From assembly GCA_937864365.1 (NCBI GenBank), contig CALMJT010000216.1, forward strand, positions 1 through 64,000: a stretch of 64,000 bases of DNA. The letters are read 5' to 3'. Source of the DNA: an uncultured Alteromonadales bacterium. GTDB taxonomy: Bacteria; Pseudomonadota; Gammaproteobacteria; Pseudomonadales; Cellvibrionaceae. The notes beneath the pieces were generated by a model. That model ran no database searches. It worked only from the letters and a program-made list of their open reading frames with translations, and had not been told where the DNA came from. Below are positions 1 to 6,976 of this stretch, piece after piece; the stretch's first letter is position 1; every line of letters begins with the position of its first letter. The translations under genes were made by a program, and so were the position numbers.

Positions 1-641
1 ATTTAAATGATAAAAACCTCCTACAGGGTGGTATGAAAATAATTGACCACTACAAGCCTATTTGTGCAGCAAACAGCAACGGTGTAGATGAGCATTCATA
101 TGTATCTTCATTCGACGAATTTGAGCGTAAAGTATTGTCATTAAAAAATAACTTTAACCAAACTTCTCTCGTTGAAGAGTATTTAGATGGGGCAGAATAT
201 ACAGTTGCTATATTAACCGCAAAAAACGGAGAACTTCTTATCTCAGCGGTAGAGGTAGAACCACCAGAGTTAAACCAAGGTCGCCGAATACTTAGCAAAG
301 ATACAAAATATGAAAACAATGAAGTACTTAAAGTAATAACCGACCCTCAAATTAGTTATGAAGTAAGAAGAATTGCTGTTGAGGTATTCACGAAAATAGG
401 GGCCGAAGGTTTTGCACGAATAGACATCAAGTCAAACAAATCTGGAAAATGTTTTTTTATGGAAATTAATTTAGTCCCTGGAATGACCATGGGAACCAGT
501 TATTTTCCAGAAGCATTTAGAATCGATCAAGGTCATGATTATGATCAGACAATCGTTAATTTAATAGATTATTGTCTTTTTAAAACTATGCAAAAACAAC
601 CACTTATTGAACAAGTAGCTATGGAATTTTCTAGTAATTAA
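1..641 (+). CDS. D-Ala-D-Ala ligase-like ATP-grasp enzyme, 5' part outside the window
   Basis: The reading frame is open from the first bases of the window; the ATG at 33 is internal, because in-frame codons continue upstream without a stop, so the gene starts before the window. The visible part matches the ATP-grasp fold of D-alanine--D-alanine ligases. A KP.CAANSNGV stretch stands where the family has KP...GSSVGV. VEEYLDGAEYTVAIL follows, then the metal-binding end GFARIDIK...FMEINLVPGMT, where Glu and Asn bind Mg-ATP. Family members join two carboxylate/amine substrates with ATP. The gene is not beside cell-wall genes here, so a peptide or amino-acid ligase role outside peptidoglycan synthesis is possible. 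The superfamily is fairly certain, the substrate unknown. Confidence 0.75.
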   Translation, partial: LNDKNLLQGGMKIIDHYKPICAANSNGVDEHSYVSSFDEFERKVLSLKNNFNQTSLVEEYLDGAEYTVAILTAKNGELLISAVEVEPPELNQGRRILSKDTKYENNEVLKVITDPQISYEVRRIAVEVFTKIGAEGFARIDIKSNKSGKCFFMEINLVPGMTMGTSYFPEAFRIDQGHDYDQTIVNLIDYCLFKTMQKQPLIEQVAMEFSSN

Positions 642-938
642 ACCTGAATTTCAATGAGCATCATCAAGACTAAAAACGTAGCATCACTATTTACAGTTGA
701 AAATGCGCTTAGTGAAAAATTTAAAGGCAACTCTGGTTATTTAGGGGAGAGCTCGTCAGGGTTCATAAAATAATGCCTCCGTTTTTAAAAAATGTCACGT
801 ATAAATATCTATACACAATGAACTATATCTAAGTAAAAGTGAAATCTCGTACATTTAACTAACCTCATAAAGTGAAACCTCATCATAAAGAAATTAGCCG
901 ATCTTTTACTCTCAAATAATAGAGGTCGACCCTCTCAG
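642..938. other. Intergenic spacer before nhaA, no gene seen
   Basis: About 300 bases of AT-rich sequence with no convincing ORF, RNA or strong terminator. A short hairpin with arms agagg and cctct (921-935) lies just upstream of the nhaA start. Confidence 0.5.
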
Positions 939-2255
939 TTGCCAGCAGTCCCCATTGATTGGTTGACACAACCTGTCAGGCGATTTATTAAAATAGAAGC
1001 CGCCGCGGGTTTATTACTCTTATTCTTTACCGTTCTAACGTTAATTGTGGCCAATTCACCATTTGGCGATTTTTTTAAAGATATTTGGAAAATTTCATTT
1101 GGTTTGACCATCAACGGCTATTCATTTGAACGAACTTTACATGATTGGATAAATGATGCCTTAATGACATTATTTTTCTTCTTAATTGCACTTGAATTAA
1201 AACGAGAGATTGTACTGGGAGACTTTAGTCAGCCACGCTTGGCGATGTTATCTATATCAGCGGCGACCGGTGGAATGATAGTACCGGCACTTATTTACCT
1301 GTTTTTTCAACATGGGGAATTAGGTCAACACGGGTGGGGGACTGTGATGGCAACTGATACCGCGTTTGTTATTGGCGGGCTCGCATTACTAGAACGGCGC
1401 ATACCACGCACATTGCGTGTATTTATGCTCTCTCTCGCTGTGGTTGATGATATCGGCGCGATTATGGTTGTCGCTATTGGTTACGGTAAGCAATTAAGCT
1501 TCTCTTATATTGGATTATCGCTTATTGGTTTTGTTGTTATCCGATTAATGGCTTTAGCCGGAATTCGTAATTTAGGGCTTTTTTTTGGTGTTGGTATCAT
1601 TATTTGGTTGTTTGTGGATGCATCTGGTATTCACGCTACTGCAACAGGTGTTATTCTCGGATTGATGACACCGACGACTAAGTGGGTAAGTGAAGAACGC
1701 CTTCGTAAAATTATTGATTGTGTTGTGATGCCACCGTCTAAAGAATATTTGAGTGATAACATTCACAATCGACAGCTATTAAAAACTGCTGAGGCAGCTG
1801 CGCGGGAAGCGTTGTCTCCCGTTGAGCGCTTGGAAATTATGCTTCATCCTTGGGTAAGTTTTGTTATTATGCCATTATTTGCGCTCGCCAATGCAGGTAT
1901 TGATCTTGTCAATATGAAATTTTCAAGCTCAATTTCTTTGGCGGTTTTTTTGGGATTTTTTATAGGCAAACCACTTGGAATATCTCTGTTTAGTTGGTTA
2001 GCTGTTCGTTTAAAAATTGCGAGTCTACCTAATGATTTAAATTGGTCTTTGGTTTTCTCCGCAAGTATTCTTGCCGGCATTGGTTTTACTATGGCGATAT
2101 TCATTGCCAATATGGCGTTCACCACCGAATTAATTGCCTCAGCCAAGCTGGGCATACTCTTGGCTTCACTTGCATCAGGAATATTGGGAATTAGTTTGTT
2201 GTTTTTTCTTACCCGTAAAAACAATACGCTAAACCATAACGAAGTACGAAATTAA
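939..2255 (+). CDS. nhaA: Na+/H+ antiporter NhaA
   Basis: Electrogenic inner-membrane antiporter that expels Na+ or Li+ in exchange for H+, used for sodium and alkaline-pH tolerance. The protein is a string of hydrophobic helices carrying family landmarks: FFFLIALELKREI in the N-terminal part, MATDTAF (the conserved Asp of helix IV) and the paired aspartates of VVDDIGAI that form the ion-binding site. At 438 residues it is longer than the roughly 390-residue E. coli protein. The start is a TTG at 939, since no ATG or GTG lies between it and the upstream in-frame stop at 885; agagg at 921-925 is the only Shine-Dalgarno-like stretch and is rather far away. The transglutaminase gene follows 24 bases later. 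Confidence 0.95.
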   Translation: MPAVPIDWLTQPVRRFIKIEAAAGLLLLFFTVLTLIVANSPFGDFFKDIWKISFGLTINGYSFERTLHDWINDALMTLFFFLIALELKREIVLGDFSQPRLAMLSISAATGGMIVPALIYLFFQHGELGQHGWGTVMATDTAFVIGGLALLERRIPRTLRVFMLSLAVVDDIGAIMVVAIGYGKQLSFSYIGLSLIGFVVIRLMALAGIRNLGLFFGVGIIIWLFVDASGIHATATGVILGLMTPTTKWVSEERLRKIIDCVVMPPSKEYLSDNIHNRQLLKTAEAAAREALSPVERLEIMLHPWVSFVIMPLFALANAGIDLVNMKFSSSISLAVFLGFFIGKPLGISLFSWLAVRLKIASLPNDLNWSLVFSASILAGIGFTMAIFIANMAFTTELIASAKLGILLASLASGILGISLLFFLTRKNNTLNHNEVRN

Positions 2256-2279
2256 TAATAGTAAACAAAGAGAATTAAT

Positions 2280-3131
2280 TTGAAGCGACTTAAGATCACT
2301 CATAAAACAAGATATGATTTCACCGATCATGTAGAGCTATTACCGCATACCTTTCGTTTACGACCACGAGAGGGGCATGATTTACGAATTGAGTCCTCCA
2401 AGTTGACTATCTTTCCTCCTGCTGTTGTGCGTTGGTATCGAGATGTAGAAAGCAATTCGGTGGCTACTGCGTCATTTACAGATAAATCAAACTTTTTAAC
2501 CATTGAAAGTGAAATAATAATACAAAAATACGATTTAAATCCTTTAGACTTTTTAGTTTCCGTGCATGCAGTTAATTACCCATTCACTTATCGATATGAA
2601 GATACTATTTCTTTATCACCTTATTTAACAAATCCAGACAAATTAAATCGGATTTTCACTGATTGGGTGGATGAGAATTGGAAAAACTATGAAAAAATTC
2701 AAACATTTTCGTTACTTGAACGTATAAATCGACGTATTTTTAAAACCCTAGTCTATGTAAGACGAGAAGAAGAGGGCGTTCAAAGTGCGGAGTATACCGT
2801 TGCCAGCAATTCGGGCTCTTGTCGGGATTTTGCCAGTCTTTTTATGGCTGCTGCACAACGACTGGGTTTTGCCGCACGGTTTGTTAGCGGTTATATCTAT
2901 TCAGACGGTATATCGAAAGAAAATCAATCTACCCATGCATGGGCAGAAGTCTTTATTCCCGGTGCCGGTTGGAAAGGGTTCGACCCCACCTACGGAACCG
3001 TAGCTGGAGTTCACCATATCGCTACCGCGGTCGCCAGACGGCCAGAATCCGTGCCACCCATTTCTGGAAGCTTCTATGGAAGTAGTGGCGCGTCTATGAA
3101 TGTGGAAGTTTTGGTGACTGAGATCAGTTAA
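2280..3131 (+). CDS. Transglutaminase-like cysteine peptidase family protein (283 aa)
   Basis: A bacterial transglutaminase-like protein with the usual two-part layout. A beta-rich N-terminal domain (about residues 1-85, containing [10 protein letters not shown]) precedes the papain-fold catalytic core. The triad is visible: Cys in [11 protein letters not shown], His in [12 protein letters not shown] and Asp in GFDPTYG. Members act as proteases or amide-modifying enzymes on unknown bacterial substrates. The start is a TTG at 2280 with an A/G-rich stretch (aaagagaa) ahead. A second transglutaminase-like gene follows after 23 bases, so the two probably form one transcript, perhaps with nhaA. 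Confidence 0.88.
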   Translation: MKRLKITHKTRYDFTDHVELLPHTFRLRPREGHDLRIESSKLTIFPPAVVRWYRDVESNSVATASFTDKSNFLTIESEIIIQKYDLNPLDFLVSVHAVNYPFTYRYEDTISLSPYLTNPDKLNRIFTDWVDENWKNYEKIQTFSLLERINRRIFKTLVYVRREEEGVQSAEYTVASNSGSCRDFASLFMAAAQRLGFAARFVSGYIYSDGISKENQSTHAWAEVFIPGAGWKGFDPTYGTVAGVHHIATAVARRPESVPPISGSFYGSSGASMNVEVLVTEIS

Positions 3132-3154
3132 TCATTATTAAAAGGAATAATTTA

Positions 3155-3946
3155 ATGTGGTTACGCACAAGTTGTAAATTAAGGTTCGATATTAAAACTC
3201 CCACACCGTTTATTTTGATGCTACGACCCAGAAGTGGAGACCAGCAATGGGTTGCCTCTGAGGCTTACATTCTTAGCCCACCTGTATCTGCTTTTGAATT
3301 TACAGACGATTTTGGAAACCTCTGCCAAAGGTTAGTCGCACCACCGGGCGATTTCATGGTATCGACCACCGCAATTATTAAAACCTCTGATACAGTGGAC
3401 ATCGGTCACGGAGGTGAATTTATTAATGTAGAGAATCTTCCTAACAGCGTGCTCAAGTATCTTCTTCCTAGCCGGTATTGTGAATCTGATTTTTTTAACG
3501 AGATGGCGACAGAAATTGTGTTAAATCACTCTCCAGGCTACGATCAGGTCGCAGCAATTGAGAGATGGCTACGAGAGAACATCCGTTTCGAACCAGGTAG
3601 CAGTTCGTTTCCATCATCTGCCATTGAAGTAAATAAGGTTCGCGTCGGAGTATGTCGAGATCTATCGCATCTTGGTATCGCATTGTGCCGCAGTTTGTGC
3701 ATTCCAACACGTATGGTTGTGGGTTATTTTCACACATTAAACCCTATGGAATTGCATGCATGGTTCGAAGCCTATGTCTCGGGACGTTGGTATACATTCG
3801 ACGCAACACAAGATACTAAAAAAGGGGGTTATGTAGCAATTGGATACGGTCGTGACGCGGCTGATGTTGCAATCTACAACCAATTTGGGCCTTCTGTTTT
3901 TCCGTATGAAGAAACCGTAAGTGTTACTTTATCAAATATTACATAA
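3155..3946 (+). CDS. Second transglutaminase-like family protein (263 aa)
   Basis: A shorter, divergent relative of the gene just upstream. The catalytic Cys lies in [10 protein letters not shown], His in [10 protein letters not shown] and Asp in YTFDATQ, so the triad looks intact. Before it lies a beta-rich region with [11 protein letters not shown]. The start ATG at 3155 has a good ribosome site (aaaggaat). Tandem pairs of this family are common in proteobacteria, often with the enzyme-like proteins assigned to protein turnover or stress, but the real substrate is not known. No signal peptide is evident, so a cytoplasmic location is inferred. Confidence 0.85.
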   Translation: MWLRTSCKLRFDIKTPTPFILMLRPRSGDQQWVASEAYILSPPVSAFEFTDDFGNLCQRLVAPPGDFMVSTTAIIKTSDTVDIGHGGEFINVENLPNSVLKYLLPSRYCESDFFNEMATEIVLNHSPGYDQVAAIERWLRENIRFEPGSSSFPSSAIEVNKVRVGVCRDLSHLGIALCRSLCIPTRMVVGYFHTLNPMELHAWFEAYVSGRWYTFDATQDTKKGGYVAIGYGRDAADVAIYNQFGPSVFPYEETVSVTLSNIT

Positions 3947-4031
3947 ATAGTACCTAGAGTTGTGTAATGCTATTAAACTCTAAGAATAAAACGCACATCG
4001 AAATGACTACAGAATAAAGCTCATTTAAAAA

Positions 4032-4096
4032 TTTCTTCTAATCAAAAAATTACTTCTAATCAAAAAATTACTTCTAATCAAAAAATTACTTCTAAA
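4032..4096. repeat. 18-bp tandem repeat, about 3.5 copies
   Basis: The unit cttctaatcaaaaaatta repeats with a strict 18-base period starting at 4035, 4053, 4071 and 4089 (last copy partial). The copies are almost identical. The array lies in the 455-base gap between the transglutaminase pair and the DUF3592 gene. On the minus strand it would encode a repeating SNFLIR peptide at the end of an otherwise unconvincing ORF, which I regard as chance. Confidence 0.9.
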
Positions 4097-4283
4097 TAGG
4101 CCAATTTCTTCGAGTGGCCAAATGTAGAAGAATAGAAGGTTGTTGTGCAATGATTTCATCGTACCGCGCCTTCTTTCTGCCTTCAAACTGTCGCAAGTGG
4201 CGTTTCGCCTAATTATTAAAAATATCTTAACTCGATCAATACGATTTTTATCCATAAATATTTTTGAATGACTTAACTGATGA

Positions 4284-4300
4284 GTGATAAAATATATCAC
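4284..4300. promoter_or_regulatory. Candidate operator palindrome GTGATA-N5-TATCAC
   Basis: A perfect 6-base inverted repeat with a 5-base spacer, about 100 bases upstream of the DUF3592 gene. The symmetry is of the kind bound by dimeric regulators. A Crp/Fnr-family regulator gene lies 0.7 kb downstream, but the half-site is not a clear Crp or Fnr consensus. Function is inferred only. Confidence 0.4.
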
Positions 4301-4319
4301 GCAATTATGCCACTTATCT

Positions 4320-4351
4320 GGTCATAGTTACTGTTTCCGGTCATAGTTACT
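4320..4351. repeat. Direct repeat ggtcatagttact, two copies 19 bases apart
   Basis: Two identical 13-base copies begin at 4320 and 4339, 50-80 bases upstream of the DUF3592 start. The spacing of about two helical turns and the promoter-proximal position suggest a regulator site, but no regulator can be named. Confidence 0.5.
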
Positions 4352-4401
4352 ATTAAAACTTGCTTTGCGTCTGTAAAATATTGTTATAAACAGAAGTATT
4401 C

Positions 4402-4872
4402 ATGGAAAAAGAAATCATTCATATAATCCCAGGCGCCTTTGTGTTGGTAATGGGGCTGTTTAATTTGTATCGGGCTTTAGTTAAGCGCAAATGGCCAGAA
4501 ACAATAGGTAAGATTCAAAAAAACGAAATTAGACAGATAACTATTGCTATCTATCCAATAATAAAGATTGGCATGTTAAATAGCTATAATACAAACCTTG
4601 GTTCAAGTAAAAAACAAAAATTAATCCTCAATTATGTTTATGTTGTTGATGGAGGCAAATACACCGGCAATCAGCTTTATTCCGCGCCGATTATAGAAAC
4701 TAGGCGGAGATTGGTAGGCTTATATGTTGGTGATAAAGTCAAAGTTTTCTACAACCCCAAAAATCCAGCCAACTCTTTTTTAGCTCATTCATTTGCGTGG
4801 CCTAGTCTTGTTGTAATCTTTATTGGCTTAGCGCTAATAGCGGGTGGTGTGTACATGCAGCTCAATCAATAA
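4402..4872 (+). CDS. DUF3592-type membrane protein (156 aa)
   Basis: A small protein with a hydrophobic helix near each end (about residues 7-25 and 132-150) and a soluble beta-rich middle. It carries the YNPKNPANSFL motif and a VGDKVKVFY run typical of DUF3592 proteins. These are widespread, of unknown function, and probably sit in the inner membrane with the middle domain on one side. It is flanked by the candidate operator and direct repeats upstream and by a Crp/Fnr regulator gene downstream. The family call is by pattern and fairly safe; the function is unknown. Confidence 0.75.
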   Translation: MEKEIIHIIPGAFVLVMGLFNLYRALVKRKWPETIGKIQKNEIRQITIAIYPIIKIGMLNSYNTNLGSSKKQKLILNYVYVVDGGKYTGNQLYSAPIIETRRRLVGLYVGDKVKVFYNPKNPANSFLAHSFAWPSLVVIFIGLALIAGGVYMQLNQ

Positions 4873-4982
4873 CAATCAATTGCACGTTACTCAACAAAAA
4901 TATGTAATCGAAAACACTCCAATTATGCTGGTATTTTTCGTCGTTAACTCAGTACGATAAGTTTATAAGGAATCGTTCAATT

Positions 4983-5726
4983 ATGAGTCACTACAAAGAA
5001 TTTCATGATCCAAGCCAAAATTTATTAATTGCGAGCCTTCCCCACACGGTTCGGCAACGCCTATTAGTAAACCTTGAGCTGATCGAACTACCTCTTGGAC
5101 ATGTATTGTATGAGTCCGGCGATACTCTTCGTCACGCATACTTCCCTACAGACTCTATAGTATCGTTATTATATGTAATGGAGAACGGTGATTCCGCAGA
5201 GATAGCTGTGGTTGGGAACGAAGGCATGGTGGGTACAGCGCTATTTTTAGGCGGGGAAAGCACGCCAAGTAGAGCGGTAACACAGAGCTACGGTTTCGCT
5301 TATCGGTTACCTAGGCAAAAATTTATTGAGGAATTTAGTCTCCACAAAGAGTTGCTGGTTTTACTTTTGCGGTACACACAAGCGGTTATTACTCAAATGG
5401 CTCAAACGGCTGTTTGCAACCGTCATCACTCAATAGATCAACAATTGTGCCGCTGGCTACTTTTGTCACTCGACAGAATGAGTGGCAAAAATTTGTTTAT
5501 GACACAGGAATTAATTGCCAATATGCTAGGTGTACGACGTGAAGGTGTTACAGAGGCCGCCGGGAAACTTCAGAAATTGGGAGTGATCGAGTATCACAGA
5601 GGCCATATAACAGTGCTTGATCGATCAAAACTGGAGAACTTGTCATGTGAATGCTATGCGGTTGTAAAAAAGGAAACTGATCGGCTATTTCCTTTATTAA
5701 AAAAGAGTTCAATTAATAATTGTTGA
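4983..5726 (+). CDS. Crp/Fnr-family transcriptional regulator (247 aa)
   Basis: A cyclic-nucleotide-binding-like sensor domain fills roughly residues 20-140 (VLYESGDTLRHAYFPTDSIVSLL then NGDSAEIAVVGNEGMVG). A winged helix-turn-helix follows around residues 170-225 (LFMTQELIANMLGVRREGVTEAAGKLQ). The FNR-type Fe-S cysteines are absent, and the phosphate-binding cassette of true CRP is not obvious, so the ligand is unknown. The start ATG at 4983 has a clear ribosome site (aaggaat). The gene stands alone between the DUF3592 gene and a convergent PRC-barrel gene. The targets are unknown; the palindrome at 4284 could be one. Confidence 0.88.
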   Translation: MSHYKEFHDPSQNLLIASLPHTVRQRLLVNLELIELPLGHVLYESGDTLRHAYFPTDSIVSLLYVMENGDSAEIAVVGNEGMVGTALFLGGESTPSRAVTQSYGFAYRLPRQKFIEEFSLHKELLVLLLRYTQAVITQMAQTAVCNRHHSIDQQLCRWLLLSLDRMSGKNLFMTQELIANMLGVRREGVTEAAGKLQKLGVIEYHRGHITVLDRSKLENLSCECYAVVKKETDRLFPLLKKSSINNC

Positions 5727-5784
5727 ATATTATTAAATTTCTTATCGTCAAAATAGGGTATTTGAACCTAATATAGCCTCAAAT

Positions 5785-6114
5785 TCAGCAATATTGAGTT
5801 GTCAGAACTTCTTTTCCTATATTCAGCAGAAAATGTTTTCTTTCTACGTCGAATTTAAGAGCATTTACTAGTTTAGGCATGAGCTTTCTGTTTATGCTTA
5901 AAAATAAATCAGAGGAAAGTATCACGTAACTAATATATCCACGTGTTACGCTAAATACAATATCTTTAATATTCCCCATAATTTTATTTTTTTTAACAAT
6001 TTTATAACCAAGCATGTTGCTTACATTCACTAAAAGAGTGTCTGAATCAACCTGTACGCCAGCACTAGTATTAATATTTAATTTACTACTGCTAGTACCA
6101 TTTTCTTGAATCAT
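5785..6114 (-). CDS. PRC-barrel-like protein (109 aa)
   Basis: A small protein with a PRC-barrel-like core: SNMLGYKIVKKNKIMGNIKDIVFSV followed by a YISYVILSSD strand. This pattern is shared with stand-alone PRC-barrel proteins seen near stress genes. There is no signal peptide or membrane segment. The ATG has a good ribosome site (ggagt, 6 bases upstream on the minus strand). It converges with the Crp/Fnr gene. The biochemical role of such short PRC proteins is not established; the family call is moderately sure. Confidence 0.65.
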   Translation of the reverse strand: MIQENGTSSSKLNINTSAGVQVDSDTLLVNVSNMLGYKIVKKNKIMGNIKDIVFSVTRGYISYVILSSDLFLSINRKLMPKLVNALKFDVERKHFLLNIGKEVLTTQYC

Positions 6115-6224
6115 AAAGTACTCCGCTTTTGTTTTTAAAATTTATAGAAAACTCTTATTAGCCTAAAGTTTATATAGTCACAGGGAGGCATTGCCGACCT
6201 CAAGACCAGCAAGCGCTTGATATT

Positions 6225-6298
6225 ATGAATAAATTGGAATCGCATCTTTCAATTTCTTTCCTCCAATTAAATCATGGATGAGTTAATCAGAGGTTCCT
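6225..6298. repeat. Dispersed repeat, copy 1 (degenerate double hairpin)
   Basis: About 75 bases that closely resemble 16450-16523, nearly base for base. It can form AAATTG (6231-6236) with CAATTT (6250-6255), followed by a second inverted repeat CTCCAATTA / TAATCAGAG (6261-6269 / 6284-6292) carrying mismatches. The other copy has perfect stems. It lies between the PRC-barrel gene and a small ORF. Confidence 0.75.
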
Positions 6299-6445
6299 AT
6301 AGATATTTTTTGTTTCATAGCCATCTTAAAAATAAATAAATGTCGGGTATGTTCGGTAACGTACGGACATTGCACTAAAAGAATAGCATTATGTTCGTAA
6401 CGAGAAACCACAGTCTGTGGACTCGAAAATAGAAAGTGAGAAGAA

Positions 6446-6601
6446 ATGAAAACGTCACAAGAAAATAAAGAACACCAAAACAAGCCTGAAAAACCAGCTC
6501 AAACATCACAACCAAAACCTGAGCAACAAAAACAATTTGCGCAGAAGCCAGACCAATCTAATCAAAAAAACGACCCAAAAGATTCAATTAAAAAGAACTA
6601 A
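6446..6601 (+). CDS. Small Lys/Gln-rich hydrophilic protein (51 aa)
   Basis: The ORF begins at ATG 6446 with a plausible ribosome site (gagaag, 6438-6443) and ends with TAA at 6599. The predicted peptide is almost entirely Lys, Gln, Pro, Asn, Asp and Ser, with no hydrophobic core, so it would be disordered and strongly hydrophilic. No family is recognised. It follows the dispersed repeat and precedes a second small ORF. Low-complexity, stress-type small proteins of this composition occur in many bacteria, but that comparison is only an analogy. Confidence 0.5.
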   Translation: MKTSQENKEHQNKPEKPAQTSQPKPEQQKQFAQKPDQSNQKNDPKDSIKKN

Positions 6602-6770
6602 CTCGACTCTCTTGAAATTGATTTTTGAATTTCTCTGTATCCGTTCTGTTTTTTTGAGCGGATACAATTTCCGCCTCTAAAGGATTTATAGCAAACTTTT
6701 AATGAAATAAAGGATTTAAAGGCTCAAATATAATTTCTAACATTAGTAATATAATTAAAGAGTAAATAAA

Positions 6771-6944
6771 ATGAATAAACAAAGTACAATTTCAAATAAA
6801 CCAACACCAGCTGAGATTCAAATAACATTGATTGATTCAGGCAAGGTGCTGGCACTCAGCCGTCATACCGGTTTATCTTGGCACATCGAAAATAAGTCTA
6901 CCAATTTAGGTTGCAAGCTCCCCGCTACGAGCATCGTTCAATAG
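6771..6944 (+). CDS. Small hypothetical protein upstream of aconitase (57 aa)
   Basis: ATG at 6771 is preceded by aaagag (6758-6763), and the frame closes at TAG 6942. The product is mixed in character (ALSRHTGLSWHIENKS in the middle), with no membrane segment and no recognised family. It ends 32 bases before the preferred aconitase start, so it could be a leader ORF for the acnA-fumC transcript or a chance frame. Confidence 0.35.
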   Translation: MNKQSTISNKPTPAEIQITLIDSGKVLALSRHTGLSWHIENKSTNLGCKLPATSIVQ

Positions 6945-6976
6945 CGTATGGCATCCACAGACTGGTCTTGTTTATT

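Noticed and set aside
3955-3982. TAGAGTT/AACTCTA inverted repeat after the second transglutaminase gene
   Set aside because: AT-rich stem, 14-base loop and no T run, so not a convincing terminator.
4025-4300. 91-aa minus-strand ORF with repeated SNFLIR at its end
   Set aside because: The repeat comes from the 18-bp DNA array, the rest resembles no protein, and there is no ribosome site; better explained as non-coding repeat DNA.
6283-6483. 66-aa minus-strand ORF
   Set aside because: Overlaps the dispersed repeat and the better-supported 51-aa plus-strand ORF, and has unusual Cys/Phe-rich composition.
6637-6665. gtatccg/cggatac inverted repeat with a T run in the loop
   Set aside because: The T run is inside the loop rather than after the stem, so it does not fit an intrinsic terminator; function unclear.
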